From positions 62,001 through 126,000 of the forward strand of contig NZ_JALBUF010000006.1 in NCBI RefSeq assembly GCF_022606465.1: 64,000 bases of DNA, read 5' to 3'. The position numbers and the translations under genes were made by a program. The notes beneath the pieces were generated by a model. That model searched no databases and was not told the origin of the DNA. It saw only the letters and a list, made by a program, of their open reading frames with translations. Of this stretch, positions 54,248-63,495 are shown in pieces; the stretch's first letter is position 1, and each line of letters starts with the position of its first letter. The stretch comes from Sulfoacidibacillus ferrooxidans. Lineage in GTDB: Bacteria > Bacillota > Bacilli > Alicyclobacillales > SLC66.

Positions 54248-54391
54248 TAGTTTGCCTTTGTCCTGTAAGTTACCTTACAGATTTGTGGCATTCTTTCACA
54301 ATGCGGATCACATCGGGAGGCACCCGCCGAACTCTTCGCTAACCTCCACCGCGTCGACTGTAATAGAAGATCATCTCACAGCCCTGGCGCT
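54248..54391 (-). ncRNA. glmS ribozyme-riboswitch
   Basis: The minus strand has the cleavage-site sequence A|GCGCC (cut between 54391 and 54390), then the conserved core GGTGGAGGTTAGCGAAGA, TTCGGCGGGTGCCTCCCG, and the P4/P4.1 hairpin with CTGTAAG-GTAA-CTTACAG and ACAAAGGCA. This matches the Bacillales glmS ribozyme, which self-cleaves when it binds glucosamine-6-phosphate and so lowers glmS mRNA. It lies about 130 nt before the glmS ATG. Confidence 0.95.
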
Positions 54392-54526
54392 TATCAAGAC
54401 AGTCATTTTACTGATTCATCCATATTGCATTCCCCGTTTTTCTCGTCCCCACCGCTTTGCTATCATCACCTCCTACTCCGTGTCTGCAACTATCCTCATC
54501 ATCGTTACAGACACTAAAACAGCTCA
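54392..54526 (-). promoter_or_regulatory. glmM-glmS intergenic region upstream of the ribozyme
   Basis: 135 bp between the glmM stop and the ribozyme. No good sigma-A promoter was found (TAAAAT at a suitable place lacks a -35), so glmS may be read from the glmM transcript or from a weak promoter here. Confidence 0.35.
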
Positions 54527-55867
54527 TCACACGCCAAACTCACGCTTTACAATCGACACAATCGATTCTGCATAGGTCGCCACGACATCTTCACTAGGCC
54601 CTTCTACCATGACGCGAACGATAGACTCGGTGCCTGATTCACGGACCAACACGCGCCCATCATCTCCAAGTTGTGCCTCTACCCGAGCAATGGCATCCAC
54701 AATAGGCGCATGATTGCGCCACGCCAACTTATCTGCCACTCGCACATTCACAAGCACTTGCGGATAAGAACGCATCACTGCTGCTAATTCGCTCAACGGA
54801 CGCTTTGTAGCAATCATGACATCCACTAATTGCAAAGCGGTAAGCACACCATCTCCGGTGGTGTTGTGATTGAGAAAAATCACATGGCCAGACTGTTCGC
54901 CACCTAACACATATTCACCATCGCGCATCGCTTCCATAACATAGCGATCTCCAACAGCCGTTTTCACGACATTCAAACCTAGTTGCCGCGCGGCTTTCAT
55001 AAATCCATAGTTGCTCATCACTGTAGTGACAACTGTATGGTTTTTCAGTTCTCCTCGTCGTTCCATATCCATGGCACAAATCAACATAATCCGATCGCCA
55101 TCAATTACGCAGCCTTTTTCATCAACAGCGATAAGTCGATCTGCATCTCCATCAAAGGCCAGTCCAACATCAGCACCTGTTTCCCGAACGAGTTTCGCGA
55201 TCGTATGCGGATGTGTAGACCCACAATGGACATTGATATTCGCACCGTCTGGTTCTGCATGAAACAAAAATACATCAGCACCTAGACTGCGCAGTACCTC
55301 CCCTGCCATTGCGTAAGCAGCACCATTGGCTGCATCTACAGCAATTTTCAAACCTGTGAAAGGATGTCTTACGGTACCTTTTAAAAATTCCATGTAATCA
55401 CGCAAGCCATGGTGGTGATGGCGCACACGTCCTACTGCGTCTCCAATGGGACGATCAGCCGGTACAATGCGACCTAGCTCTAACTCAATCATATCTTCAA
55501 TCGCATCAAGTAATTTAAATCCATCAGCCCCGAAAAATTTAATGCCATTATCCTGCATGGGATTGTGAGAGGCAGAAATCATCACACCTGCTGTTGCTCC
55601 CATCGACCTCGTCACGTAAGCAACCCCCGGTGTTGGTAGAACACCTAATTGCACAACGTCGACTCCAGCGCTAAGAACCCCTGAGATCAGCGCTGATTCG
55701 AGCAAATCACCAGAATAACGAGTATCTTTACCAACTACAAAAAAGGAATTATTTTGATTTTCACATAAAACACGAGCAGCTGCATACCCCAATTGAAAAA
55801 CCAATTCTGGAGTTAAATCGCGGTTAGCAACTCCCCGAACTCCATCTGTACCAAACAAACGCGCCAC
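54527..55867 (-). CDS. glmM: Phosphoglucosamine mutase GlmM
   Basis: 446 residues from GTG 55867 (AAGGAG about 8-9 nt upstream), which gives the family N-terminus (M)ARLFGTDGVRGVAN. The active-site loop is SASHNPMQDNG, with the Ser phosphorylated during catalysis. The Mg-binding loop is DGDADR and the phosphate-binding loop VRESGTES. It converts glucosamine-6-phosphate to the 1-phosphate. In Bacillales it forms a control complex with CdaA, which is encoded two genes upstream. Confidence 0.96.
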   Translation of the reverse strand: MARLFGTDGVRGVANRDLTPELVFQLGYAAARVLCENQNNSFFVVGKDTRYSGDLLESALISGVLSAGVDVVQLGVLPTPGVAYVTRSMGATAGVMISASHNPMQDNGIKFFGADGFKLLDAIEDMIELELGRIVPADRPIGDAVGRVRHHHHGLRDYMEFLKGTVRHPFTGLKIAVDAANGAAYAMAGEVLRSLGADVFLFHAEPDGANINVHCGSTHPHTIAKLVRETGADVGLAFDGDADRLIAVDEKGCVIDGDRIMLICAMDMERRGELKNHTVVTTVMSNYGFMKAARQLGLNVVKTAVGDRYVMEAMRDGEYVLGGEQSGHVIFLNHNTTGDGVLTALQLVDVMIATKRPLSELAAVMRSYPQVLVNVRVADKLAWRNHAPIVDAIARVEAQLGDDGRVLVRESGTESIVRVMVEGPSEDVVATYAESIVSIVKREFGV

Positions 55868-56016
55868 ACCATTATCTCCTTCAAAAAGCAAGGGGGATTA
55901 ACAACAGTCTCGCACCCTTACTTACACTCTAGTTCAAAACGGTATCTTTCATATTGTCACATAACTAACCCACAACTCGCAATCATCCAAATATGTCCAC
56001 ACCAATATTTCCGTGC

Positions 56017-57252
56017 TCATCCTGAACTCTTTACAGCCGCAACAGTTACCGTTGCAGGTACAATACTCGCAGTTTGAGTATACATAGGCAGTGAAATTTG
56101 AATGGGTAGCGATTTTTTCATGCCATTTGCCACCTGACTCACATCTACATACGCCTCAATATCTGCAGCTGTAAGCGACGTCACAATGTCTGCTGGTCCG
56201 GTAATCGTTATACTAGCGGTTTTTTGACCTTCTAAAGTATATGCAGTACCCTGTGCATTGCCCACTAGGGATATTGGAATCCCTTGCAAAGTAACCGTCG
56301 CTTTCGGAGCAATGGTTACTGTTACGTTCACTGTCGGTGTACTGAGATGTGCCCCAACAAAAGGGATAGGAATAGCCACTTGTATCGTTTGCGTCTGTGT
56401 AAGATGGTCTACAGAAATAGGTGGCAATGCAATACTTGTGAGGGCATCTACATCAGAGCTTGTCCCCTGCACCTGAACTTGCGAAGGATTGATAGAAATA
56501 CCCGAAACAACCACATTACCCGAAGGTGTTCCTACAGTAGTTGCCACCAATTTCACCGCGTGAACAGGGTTTTCAATTGGAATGGTAACAGTAACAGTTG
56601 AAGGGTTGCACACCACTCCTGGAATGACTCGTCCATCTGCTGACACAGGAAACACAGGAATAATACGCGTGAAGTTAGTTTGCGCACCAGAAACATTGAC
56701 ACGAGCCGTTACAGCTACCACCTGGTGGACTAACGTATTAGGTCCACTGACAACCACATGAGAAACAGACACGATCGGTTGACCTAACGAAAGACCTGTT
56801 GCTGGTTGACCAACGATCGTTAGTTTTGGTTTCAACGATTGGCCAATTTTCGGCTGCAAATCAACTGTAACAAATCCTGTATCTGGTACATAATTGACTG
56901 AACTAGATGGCACATGTTCCATGATCACTGGAACTTGGTGAATCCCCGGTCCAAGCGTCAATGCATTAGCTACCACTCGAATTTGTGAGGCTTCTGCTTG
57001 TACAGTTGCCACATCGATGATGCTCCCAGACACACTCAAATTTACGCTTTGTGGTTGCTCAGACACAACAACCATATCTGACGGTGCAACTACCGTTACC
57101 TGAACATTGCGTAGCGTTTGAGTGATGGTGGCAAGACCATTGGATTGACCACCTGGAGCTGAATTGACAATCACCCACAATGCAATGCCCATAACAAGCG
57201 AAATCAGACGAACAAAATTGTTGTTTTGCAGTAAATCGCGATCGCGTTTCAC
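56017..57252 (-). CDS. cdaR: CdaA regulatory protein CdaR (YbbR)
   Basis: 411 residues: one N-terminal membrane helix (FVRLISLVMGIALWVIVN), then about four YbbR repeats of about 85 residues outside the membrane, visible as recurring V-x-V-x-G and P-x-V-x-V-x-G patterns (VVVSGPNTL, QVQVQGTSSDV, ASITITGPADI). Start GTG 57252 overlaps the end of cdaA by 4 nt. It binds and regulates the diadenylate cyclase. Confidence 0.92.
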   Translation of the reverse strand: MKRDRDLLQNNNFVRLISLVMGIALWVIVNSAPGGQSNGLATITQTLRNVQVTVVAPSDMVVVSEQPQSVNLSVSGSIIDVATVQAEASQIRVVANALTLGPGIHQVPVIMEHVPSSSVNYVPDTGFVTVDLQPKIGQSLKPKLTIVGQPATGLSLGQPIVSVSHVVVSGPNTLVHQVVAVTARVNVSGAQTNFTRIIPVFPVSADGRVIPGVVCNPSTVTVTIPIENPVHAVKLVATTVGTPSGNVVVSGISINPSQVQVQGTSSDVDALTSIALPPISVDHLTQTQTIQVAIPIPFVGAHLSTPTVNVTVTIAPKATVTLQGIPISLVGNAQGTAYTLEGQKTASITITGPADIVTSLTAADIEAYVDVSQVANGMKKSLPIQISLPMYTQTASIVPATVTVAAVKSSG

Positions 57253-58076
57253 GGGGACCCCACTCTCCTTGAAAAAAACCGCAACCCTGCATTGCGTCGC
57301 TTTCGATGTAACCCATTAGTTAATGTATTTGCTAAAGTCACTTCATCTAACCCGCGCGTCAATACTCCCGTTTCTGCAACAGATATCTTTCCAGTTTCCT
57401 CAGATACAACGACAACCAGTGCATCAGATTGTTCAGTGATCCCTACTGCCGCTCGATGACGAGTACCTAATTCCTTTGCTAGATCCGACCGGTCACTTAA
57501 TGGCAAATAGCAAGAAGCAGCGATCACTTGATCGCCGCGAACGATGATCGCTCCATCGTGCAACGGTGTGTTGGGAATAAAACTATTGATCAAAAGCTCC
57601 GAACTAATGAGTCCACGAATGGCAATACCTGTTTCAATGTATTCATTGAGTCCAGTTTCCCGTTCAAAGACAATCAACGCGCCAATTCTATTTTTTGCAA
57701 ATACCTGTGCCGCGTTTACAGTCTCTTGGATCACGCGTGTAGGATCCTCTTGTACATGTTGCCAACGTCGACTCAAATTCATCAAGTTTGATCTTCCTAG
57801 TTGTTCAAGCGCTCTTCGCAATTCTGGCTGAAATACTACAGGTACAGCAAATAGCCCCATCTCAAGCACTCGGTCGAGTAACCAATTGAGTGCTTGTAAA
57901 TGGAAGATTCCACTTAACCCTGTCGCAATCAGAAGCACGATAATCCCTTTTAACAATTGGACTGCTCGTGTTCCGCGAATCAGCAGGATTCCTCGATAAA
58001 AAACATACGATACAATTAATATGTCGATCACGTCAAAGACAGTGAACTTATCTAGCAGCGCCATCAATTGATCCAT
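57249..58076 (-). CDS. cdaA: Diadenylate cyclase CdaA
   Basis: 275 residues from ATG 58076 (GGTGG 5 nt upstream). Three N-terminal membrane helices precede the DAC domain, with the motifs DGAIIVRGDQV and GTRHRAAVG, the latter followed by ITEQSDALVVVVSEE. These bind two ATP and form c-di-AMP, a messenger for potassium and wall homeostasis. The order cdaA-cdaR-glmM is the conserved Bacillales operon. Confidence 0.95.
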   Translation of the reverse strand: MDQLMALLDKFTVFDVIDILIVSYVFYRGILLIRGTRAVQLLKGIIVLLIATGLSGIFHLQALNWLLDRVLEMGLFAVPVVFQPELRRALEQLGRSNLMNLSRRWQHVQEDPTRVIQETVNAAQVFAKNRIGALIVFERETGLNEYIETGIAIRGLISSELLINSFIPNTPLHDGAIIVRGDQVIAASCYLPLSDRSDLAKELGTRHRAAVGITEQSDALVVVVSEETGKISVAETGVLTRGLDEVTLANTLTNGLHRKRRNAGLRFFSRRVGSP

Positions 58077-58142
58077 AAAATCCACCCAACTACTGACATC
58101 GTTACCTGTGCTGTTTCACCGTGTCAGATCATCACATGAAAC

Positions 58143-58721
58143 TTAGCTTGTCCCTGCAAGAAAGCTACGCTGCATCGCTAACCGTCCACGATGTATGCGC
58201 GTCTTTACAGTCGTAAGTGGAACAGAAAGTATTTCGCTAATCTCACGTAATGATAATTCCTGGATATAACGTAAAATAAGAATCGTTCTATACATCTGCG
58301 GCAATGAAAGTAATGCCTCGCGAACCTCGACACACATCTCTTCGCGAATAGTTTCTTCTTCTGGTGATGGCGCATTGCAAGGAATACACTCATACCACCC
58401 ATGCCCTACTGTGCCATCACTCCGAGAAACAGATGCATCTAAAGAACTTGTAAACTTTCGTCTACGCAATCGATCGATGCATACATTTGTAGCAATGCGA
58501 TATACCCATGTCGTGAAATTGAACTGATTATCATATTCCGATACATGTTGAAATACCCGCAAAAACGTCTCTTGGACAGCATCTTCTGCCTCAAGTTCAT
58601 GGTTTAGCAAATTAAATGCCAAATGGTGTAATGCATCTCTATATCCATCTACAATGGTATCAAATGCATGGAGATCGCCAGTCATCGCTAATTGGATTGT
58701 TTCTTGCTTCACGCGTTCCAT
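58143..58721 (-). CDS. ECF sigma factor, SigW-like by position
   Basis: 192 residues from ATG 58721 (GGGGG about 6-7 nt upstream); earlier ATGs such as 58769 overlap the SGNH gene. Region 2 reads AEDAVQETFLRVFQHV and FTTWVYRIATNVCIDRLRRR. Region 4 reads LPQMYRTILILRYIQELSLREISEILSVP in substance, then TTVKTRIHRGR. It is a typical ECF sigma-70 factor. It precedes cdaA as sigW does in Bacillus, but no rsiW-like anti-sigma gene is found in the 66 bp before cdaA or in the neighbouring genes. Confidence 0.88.
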   Translation of the reverse strand: MERVKQETIQLAMTGDLHAFDTIVDGYRDALHHLAFNLLNHELEAEDAVQETFLRVFQHVSEYDNQFNFTTWVYRIATNVCIDRLRRRKFTSSLDASVSRSDGTVGHGWYECIPCNAPSPEEETIREEMCVEVREALLSLPQMYRTILILRYIQELSLREISEILSVPLTTVKTRIHRGRLAMQRSFLAGTS

Positions 58722-58768
58722 GTCAAGCCCCCACATGCTGCATGATCCATGACGCGCTGCTTCAAACA

Positions 58769-59506
58769 TTATACACCAGAAGCACTCTTGCGTCTCTTTA
58801 ATCGTTTTTTAACCTGTGGACCCTTATCCATTCTAGCCGGGTGTTTACTACTGGTCCCTTGTTGCCGCTTGCGGATACTCAGATAACTGGCCAAAATCGC
58901 CTCTGCTATGCGTTCATGTCCCGCGTCATTTGGATGAATCGGATTGCGCACAAGTCGAAAGTCCTGCAATTCTCCCCGTTTGAATCCGTTGACAAATTGT
59001 TCTTCACTTCCGCCATACCATTCATCGACAGGAACGATTACACAACCACGTTTCTTCGCAATATCCCGCAACAGTTGATTGAGATCAGTTAACGCCTTCT
59101 TTGCAATATCAGACTTAGGAAAAGGATTATAGACTGTGCAAATCATCAAAATGGCGTCAGGATTTTTTTTGACTTTATCAACAATCGCTAAAACTTGTGG
59201 ATAAAAGGATTTTTCCAATCGTTCCTTTGCAGTATCTACATCGTCTAGATACCACGGCATCACTTTTATGAGGTCATTGCCACCAATCATCAGACTAATC
59301 AATTGCGCTTCGTCAAGAATACATGGTGGAATTTTATCAAGCGATCGCAATAATTGGCTTGATGTCCATCCCGGTTTTGCATGCAGATGTACACTAGTTC
59401 GCGCCACCTGAGTTAGCTTTTGAGTCAAAATATTGACGAAACGGTGCTCATCACTTGAAGCATCATAACCAAATGTAATAGAATCGCCTAACGCTAGATA
59501 GATCAT
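58769..59506 (-). CDS. SGNH/GDSL hydrolase
   Basis: 245 residues from ATG 59506; GTG 59518 is an alternative. Block I is YLALGDSITFGYD with the catalytic Ser, block III MIGGNDLI with the oxyanion Asn, and block V NPIHPNDAGHERIAEA with the Asp-x2-His-like pair. It is a cytoplasmic or cell-bound esterase/lipase of the YpmR type. A Lys/Arg-rich tail (KKRLKRRKSASGV) closes it. It lies just before the sigma gene. Confidence 0.88.
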   Translation of the reverse strand: MIYLALGDSITFGYDASSDEHRFVNILTQKLTQVARTSVHLHAKPGWTSSQLLRSLDKIPPCILDEAQLISLMIGGNDLIKVMPWYLDDVDTAKERLEKSFYPQVLAIVDKVKKNPDAILMICTVYNPFPKSDIAKKALTDLNQLLRDIAKKRGCVIVPVDEWYGGSEEQFVNGFKRGELQDFRLVRNPIHPNDAGHERIAEAILASYLSIRKRQQGTSSKHPARMDKGPQVKKRLKRRKSASGV

Positions 59507-59602
59507 ATCCGCACTCACCCGCCACTAGAAAGAATCGCGTTTTCTATAAGATGCGGGGGAGGTTCATTTGGTTACTGCGAATGTCCCTATCACTCAAAAT
59601 GA

Positions 59603-60670
59603 TTACTGGAACGCCGTTACTCGTTTGATATGTTCCTGTGCATAAGTACAGATTTGTTCTGTCGCTAACTCATAATCAGTGACATCTAAGCAAGTGAACT
59701 CCCGGTCGTAGCTTTCCATGGCATGCTGATAGCGGGGGTCATAATATTCAACAAGCAACGCCTCTACTAATGAAGGATAATCCCCCATCGCATGCCACTC
59801 AAACACTCGTTGACGCAAATCTGGAGAGAATCGTTTTTCGATATATTGAAGTGCATACAGGACTTGATCAGCAAATAATTGGTCATCATGCAAACGATAT
59901 TGCAACAATGTACGTGCAACCCGCACATCCATGGGCGCTGTAAGCTCGATGTTATACCCCTGCTGTTTGGCAACAAATAAAAATTCAGGCATGGTCACCC
60001 GTCCAATACGCCTGCTTTCAGCCTCCATGAAGATGTATGGACTATGTTGCAACTTTTGAAGTTGTGCAAGAAGCAAACTATCAAATGTGCGTTGATTCGC
60101 CACATCAAGGCCAATACCACCAAATACAGATCCCCGATGTCCAGCTAGGCCCTCTAGATCAAGCACCGGTTCACCACGCTTAGCCAATTTGTGTAAAATA
60201 TTTGTTTTGCCTACGCCTGTCATGCCATGTAGAACGATAACTGGCGGCAACTCTACGCCTGCATACTGCGCAAGTTGATCTACAACCACTTGTCGATAGG
60301 CCCTATAGCCACCACTCAAACGAATACTGGAGATCCCCATCAGATCAATGACTGTCGCCACTGTTTTACTACGCATGCCACCACGCCAGCAAAAAATAAC
60401 TGGTTTTTTCCCATCTGCACACGCGCCGCGCACACTTGCAACGATGTGCGGTAACTTTTCAGATGCGATCTCCAGTCCAAGTTCCATCGCAGCAGCTTTA
60501 CTCACCTGTTTATACACAGTACCAATGCGAGCTCGCTCCTCATCATTAAATAGAGGAATATTCACTGCATGAGGAATCGTAGCTTCTTGAAATTCACTAC
60601 CAGATCTTACGTCGATCCATATCAAATCGTCGCGCTCTACCATGTCTTCATATCGCTCATCTACAAACAT
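59603..60670 (-). CDS. mnmH: tRNA 2-selenouridine synthase MnmH (SelU/YbbB)
   Basis: 355 residues. The N-terminal rhodanese domain carries the active Cys in FCWRGGMRSKT and DLIWIDVRSGSEFQEATIP at the start. The P-loop domain follows with HGMTGVGKTNIL and AGHRGSVFGGIG. This two-domain form is specific for MnmH, which exchanges sulfur for selenium at the wobble 2-thiouridine of tRNA, through a geranylated intermediate. It needs selenophosphate (SelD), not encoded in the window. Confidence 0.93.
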   Translation of the reverse strand: MFVDERYEDMVERDDLIWIDVRSGSEFQEATIPHAVNIPLFNDEERARIGTVYKQVSKAAAMELGLEIASEKLPHIVASVRGACADGKKPVIFCWRGGMRSKTVATVIDLMGISSIRLSGGYRAYRQVVVDQLAQYAGVELPPVIVLHGMTGVGKTNILHKLAKRGEPVLDLEGLAGHRGSVFGGIGLDVANQRTFDSLLLAQLQKLQHSPYIFMEAESRRIGRVTMPEFLFVAKQQGYNIELTAPMDVRVARTLLQYRLHDDQLFADQVLYALQYIEKRFSPDLRQRVFEWHAMGDYPSLVEALLVEYYDPRYQHAMESYDREFTCLDVTDYELATEQICTYAQEHIKRVTAFQ

Positions 60671-60702
60671 CCTACTGCCATACCTTCTTTTCTCAAGATC
60701 AC

Positions 60703-61614
60703 TTACATAACCGTAAGGCCAAGTAATGACGATGCAAGCTCAACAGCCATCTGCCCTGTGCGATTTTGCAAATCAAGAATGGGATTCACTTCAACAAAGT
60801 CAACAGAAGTCACACATCCACTAGCGGCCAGTACTTCCATGGCAAGATGACCTTCTCTATATGTAAATCCACCATTGACTGCAGTGCCAACACCAGGCGC
60901 ATACATGGGATCAAGCGCATCTAGATCTACGCTAAGATGCACACCTTTTGTACCTTGCGATGCAAGTTCGATCGCCTTATGCATGACGACGCTAATACCC
61001 ATCTCATCTACATCAGCCATAGTAAATACATGCATACCTGACTCCCGAATTAATCGGCGCTCCTCATCATCGATGGATCGCGCGCCAACGAGAACAACAT
61101 TTTTAGCTTGCAACTTTGGGCTAAAGCCGCCAAGTGACACAAGGTCAGTATGCCCCAACCCAAGTGACGCTGCCAAAGGCATCCCGTGAATATTGCCACT
61201 TGGTGTCGTCTCGTCCGTATTCATATCTCCGTGTGCATCAAACCAGATACATCCGAGATTGCCTCTAGCCTCCACAGCACCTGCCACACTGCCGATCGAT
61301 AAACTATGATCGCCACCAAGTACGATCGGTAGAAATCCCTCCTGCAAGGCATCGCGCACGAGAACGCGCAATTCATCACAAACAACGCGTACTTGATCCA
61401 AATACTTCAGCTTTTCTAAACCCTGCACACGTGATTCCGGTGTCGGTACATCAATGTTACCTAAATCTTGAACTTCATATCCCAATTCTTTCAAACGATC
61501 AGAAAGCCCTGCATAGCGAATGGCGCTAGGCCCCATATCGACACCGCGTCTTCCCTGTCCTAAGTCGGAAGGAACTCCAATGACTCGTAGCCTTTTATTA
61601 TTCGATTGATTCAT
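60703..61614 (-). CDS. rocF: Arginase
   Basis: 303 residues from ATG 61614 (AAAGGATG about 7-8 nt upstream). The manganese ligands are all present: GGDHSLSIG, WFDAHGDMN and SVDLDALDP. N-terminal GVPSDLGQGRRGVDMGP and C-terminal DFVEVNPILD fit the Bacillus RocF type. It hydrolyses arginine to ornithine and urea. Its position near the cdaA-glmM block is also seen in other Bacillales. It is divergent from the small gene at 61699. Confidence 0.95.
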   Translation of the reverse strand: MNQSNNKRLRVIGVPSDLGQGRRGVDMGPSAIRYAGLSDRLKELGYEVQDLGNIDVPTPESRVQGLEKLKYLDQVRVVCDELRVLVRDALQEGFLPIVLGGDHSLSIGSVAGAVEARGNLGCIWFDAHGDMNTDETTPSGNIHGMPLAASLGLGHTDLVSLGGFSPKLQAKNVVLVGARSIDDEERRLIRESGMHVFTMADVDEMGISVVMHKAIELASQGTKGVHLSVDLDALDPMYAPGVGTAVNGGFTYREGHLAMEVLAASGCVTSVDFVEVNPILDLQNRTGQMAVELASSLLGLTVM

Positions 61615-61698
61615 GTAAACCCATCCTTTCAAATCCAAAACTGCGTACTACATCTTACGCTTCATATGGTACCATATAAACCGAAAGGAGGCAGAGCG

Positions 61699-61947
61699 AT
61701 GTCACTAGATGCAGAATTATTTATTTTAAGTTATGCAAAAATCGAGACTGCGCTGTTATTTACGCCGCAAAATGAGAGGTACATCTCAGCTAAAAGAGAG
61801 ATTGAGAAGAAATTAGAACAGGAATATCATATCACGCAACTACAAGTCATGGCTCGCTCAGTTGATCTCTACACCGTTGCATACAAAGAACAAGATGAAC
61901 AAAAGATCATCTCATTTCCGGCAGACGAAGTAGAAGACTTCGATTAA
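61699..61947 (+). CDS. Small protein of unknown function
   Basis: 82 residues from ATG 61699, which has a perfect AAAGGAGG 8 nt upstream; the longer frame to 61606 is not needed. The sequence is acidic at the end (FPADEVEDFD), with a central helix rich in Lys and Glu (REIEKKLEQEYHI) and a beta-type second half (LQVMARSVDLYTVAYKEQ). It looks like a single small alpha/beta domain. No family is recognised. It overlaps the convergent SpoIIM-like gene by 4 nt. Confidence 0.7.
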   Translation: MSLDAELFILSYAKIETALLFTPQNERYISAKREIEKKLEQEYHITQLQVMARSVDLYTVAYKEQDEQKIISFPADEVEDFD

Positions 61948-62534
61948 TGATGCGTTCCTATGGCCCAGGCCAACAAATGAGGAGTAATCCCAGCCTCTAT
62001 GCATGCCGCAATAGCTAAAAATATGATGATCCAAAGGATAGAAGGTCCAAAGTCAGTACGTAACTGTACCCATTCAGAACGAGTTTCCTTACGGTGCCAC
62101 AACGAACGAAACAGCGTAAATCCTAATTCAAGACCAAACCCACTGGCAAGTAAATACGCAGGAATCTCAAAGATCCCATGCGGAAAAATGCCTGTAAAAA
62201 ATAATAAGATTGGATTGACATGTGTCGTTTGAGTCAGTACCGTAAGGACAAATCCCACTAATGCTCCATTGATCATCACAGATACAAGCGGTATGATGCC
62301 AAAAATAATCCCGCCTATAAGCATAGTCAGACTTGTCGTTAGATTGTGCGAGAAGATAGTAAAGGCAACTTCAATCAATGATTCCCCTCTCATACTGACT
62401 CCAACTTTTCGAATATCCCGCACAAAGGGTAACAATACGTGTTGCAATGGATGTGCAAAGACCGCCCCAAGAATGGACCCCACCAAAAAAAATAAAAAAG
62501 ACAACTTGCCATATCTGCGTACGAGCTGAATCAT
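61944..62534 (-). CDS. SpoIIM-family (DUF95) membrane protein
   Basis: 196 residues with about five membrane helices. FTIFSHNLTTSLTMLIGGIIFG then VSVMINGALVGFVL and FTGIFPHGIFEIPAYLLASG carry the SpoIIM signatures (HN, NG and PHGxxE). In Bacillus, SpoIIM is part of the engulfment machine, but genomes often have several paralogues. This one sits where kbaA is found beside pdaB in Bacillus, yet it has the SpoIIM and not the KbaA pattern. It is transcribed away from pdaB. Confidence 0.85.
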   Translation of the reverse strand: MIQLVRRYGKLSFLFFLVGSILGAVFAHPLQHVLLPFVRDIRKVGVSMRGESLIEVAFTIFSHNLTTSLTMLIGGIIFGIIPLVSVMINGALVGFVLTVLTQTTHVNPILLFFTGIFPHGIFEIPAYLLASGFGLELGFTLFRSLWHRKETRSEWVQLRTDFGPSILWIIIFLAIAACIEAGITPHLLAWAIGTHH

Positions 62535-62616
62535 TCTAAACTTCCCCTCTATTTTCGTATGCTATCTACGTTTTTCGCGCACACTTTTTATGACTGAACA
62601 TACGGAGGTGCTCACT

Positions 62617-63363
62617 ATGAATTCGGTGCGACGCTTTGTTGCACGTGTCAGCCTTGCTGCCACGTTGTTTTGCACAGGTTTCGCCCTATCAGCGCCGGTG
62701 AGTCTTGCAGCGCAAAGCCCTGCAATGACCAAACCACCTGCTGCGATTTATAAGGTAGCTACGTCAAATAAAGTTCTTGCACTTACATTTGACATCTCAT
62801 GGGGCGATAAAGCGCCAGGACCTATTCTTGATATCTTACAAGCAAAACACGTGACTAAAGCTACTTTTTTTCTTTCTGGACCGTGGGTTTTGCACCATCA
62901 AGAGATAGCCAAACGAATTAAAGCCATGGGTTTTGAAATTGGAAGTCATGGCCATATGCATAAAAATTACTCCGAGCATACAGATACTTGGGTGCGAGAG
63001 CAAGTACAAAAGTCGGAACAAGCCATAAAAGATGTCCTTGGTGTCAAAACCACTTTGATTCGAACTCCAAATGGAGACTTTAACAAACATACCATCCAAG
63101 TCCTCAATCAAATGGGCTATACAGTGATTCAATGGAACACAGACTCGCTTGATTGGATGAACCCAGGTGTAGAACAGATTAAACAGCGTGTCCTCACTCG
63201 ATGCATACCAGGCGACATCATCTTAATGCACGCAAGCGATAGCTGTAAACAAACGCACCTAGCACTGCCAGCGATTATTGATGGCCTGCGCGCAAAAGGA
63301 TACCAATTTGCAACTGTATCAGAATTAATCTCAGGTGCAAATGTTCATTCTACTGTTCAATAG
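62617..63363 (+). CDS. pdaB: Polysaccharide deacetylase PdaB
   Basis: 248 residues from ATG 62617 (GGAGGTG 6 nt upstream; ATG 62590 is not needed). A signal peptide or anchor ends near SLAAQ. The NodB domain begins ALTFDISWGDKAPGPIL, where DISWG replaces the usual D-D motif, the hallmark of PdaB. HGHMHKNYS holds the metal-binding His pair, RTPNGDFN the third motif and ILMHASDS the last. PdaB is needed to keep spores dormant. A terminator follows at 63386. Confidence 0.94.
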   Translation: MNSVRRFVARVSLAATLFCTGFALSAPVSLAAQSPAMTKPPAAIYKVATSNKVLALTFDISWGDKAPGPILDILQAKHVTKATFFLSGPWVLHHQEIAKRIKAMGFEIGSHGHMHKNYSEHTDTWVREQVQKSEQAIKDVLGVKTTLIRTPNGDFNKHTIQVLNQMGYTVIQWNTDSLDWMNPGVEQIKQRVLTRCIPGDIILMHASDSCKQTHLALPAIIDGLRAKGYQFATVSELISGANVHSTVQ

Positions 63364-63385
63364 TGTATGCGTGCTACTTGTTTTC

Positions 63386-63413
63386 AAAGCCCGAAGAGAA
63401 CATTTCGGGCTTT
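63386..63413 (+). terminator. Rho-independent terminator of pdaB
   Basis: AAAGCCCGAA (63386-63395) pairs with TTCGGGCTTT (63404-63413), followed by further T residues. Confidence 0.92.
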
Positions 63414-63495
63414 TTTCTTTAGGATAACCATAACACATCATTGAATAACCCCCTATTCGCTGGACATAGTACCCATAGAAAGGAGGAACGACAGT

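Noticed and set aside
54400-54475. Short leader peptide of 16 codons upstream of glmS, behind AGGAGGTG
   Set aside because: The ribosome site is only 2 nt from the ATG, the peptide has no features of an attenuator, and the ribozyme already explains the leader.
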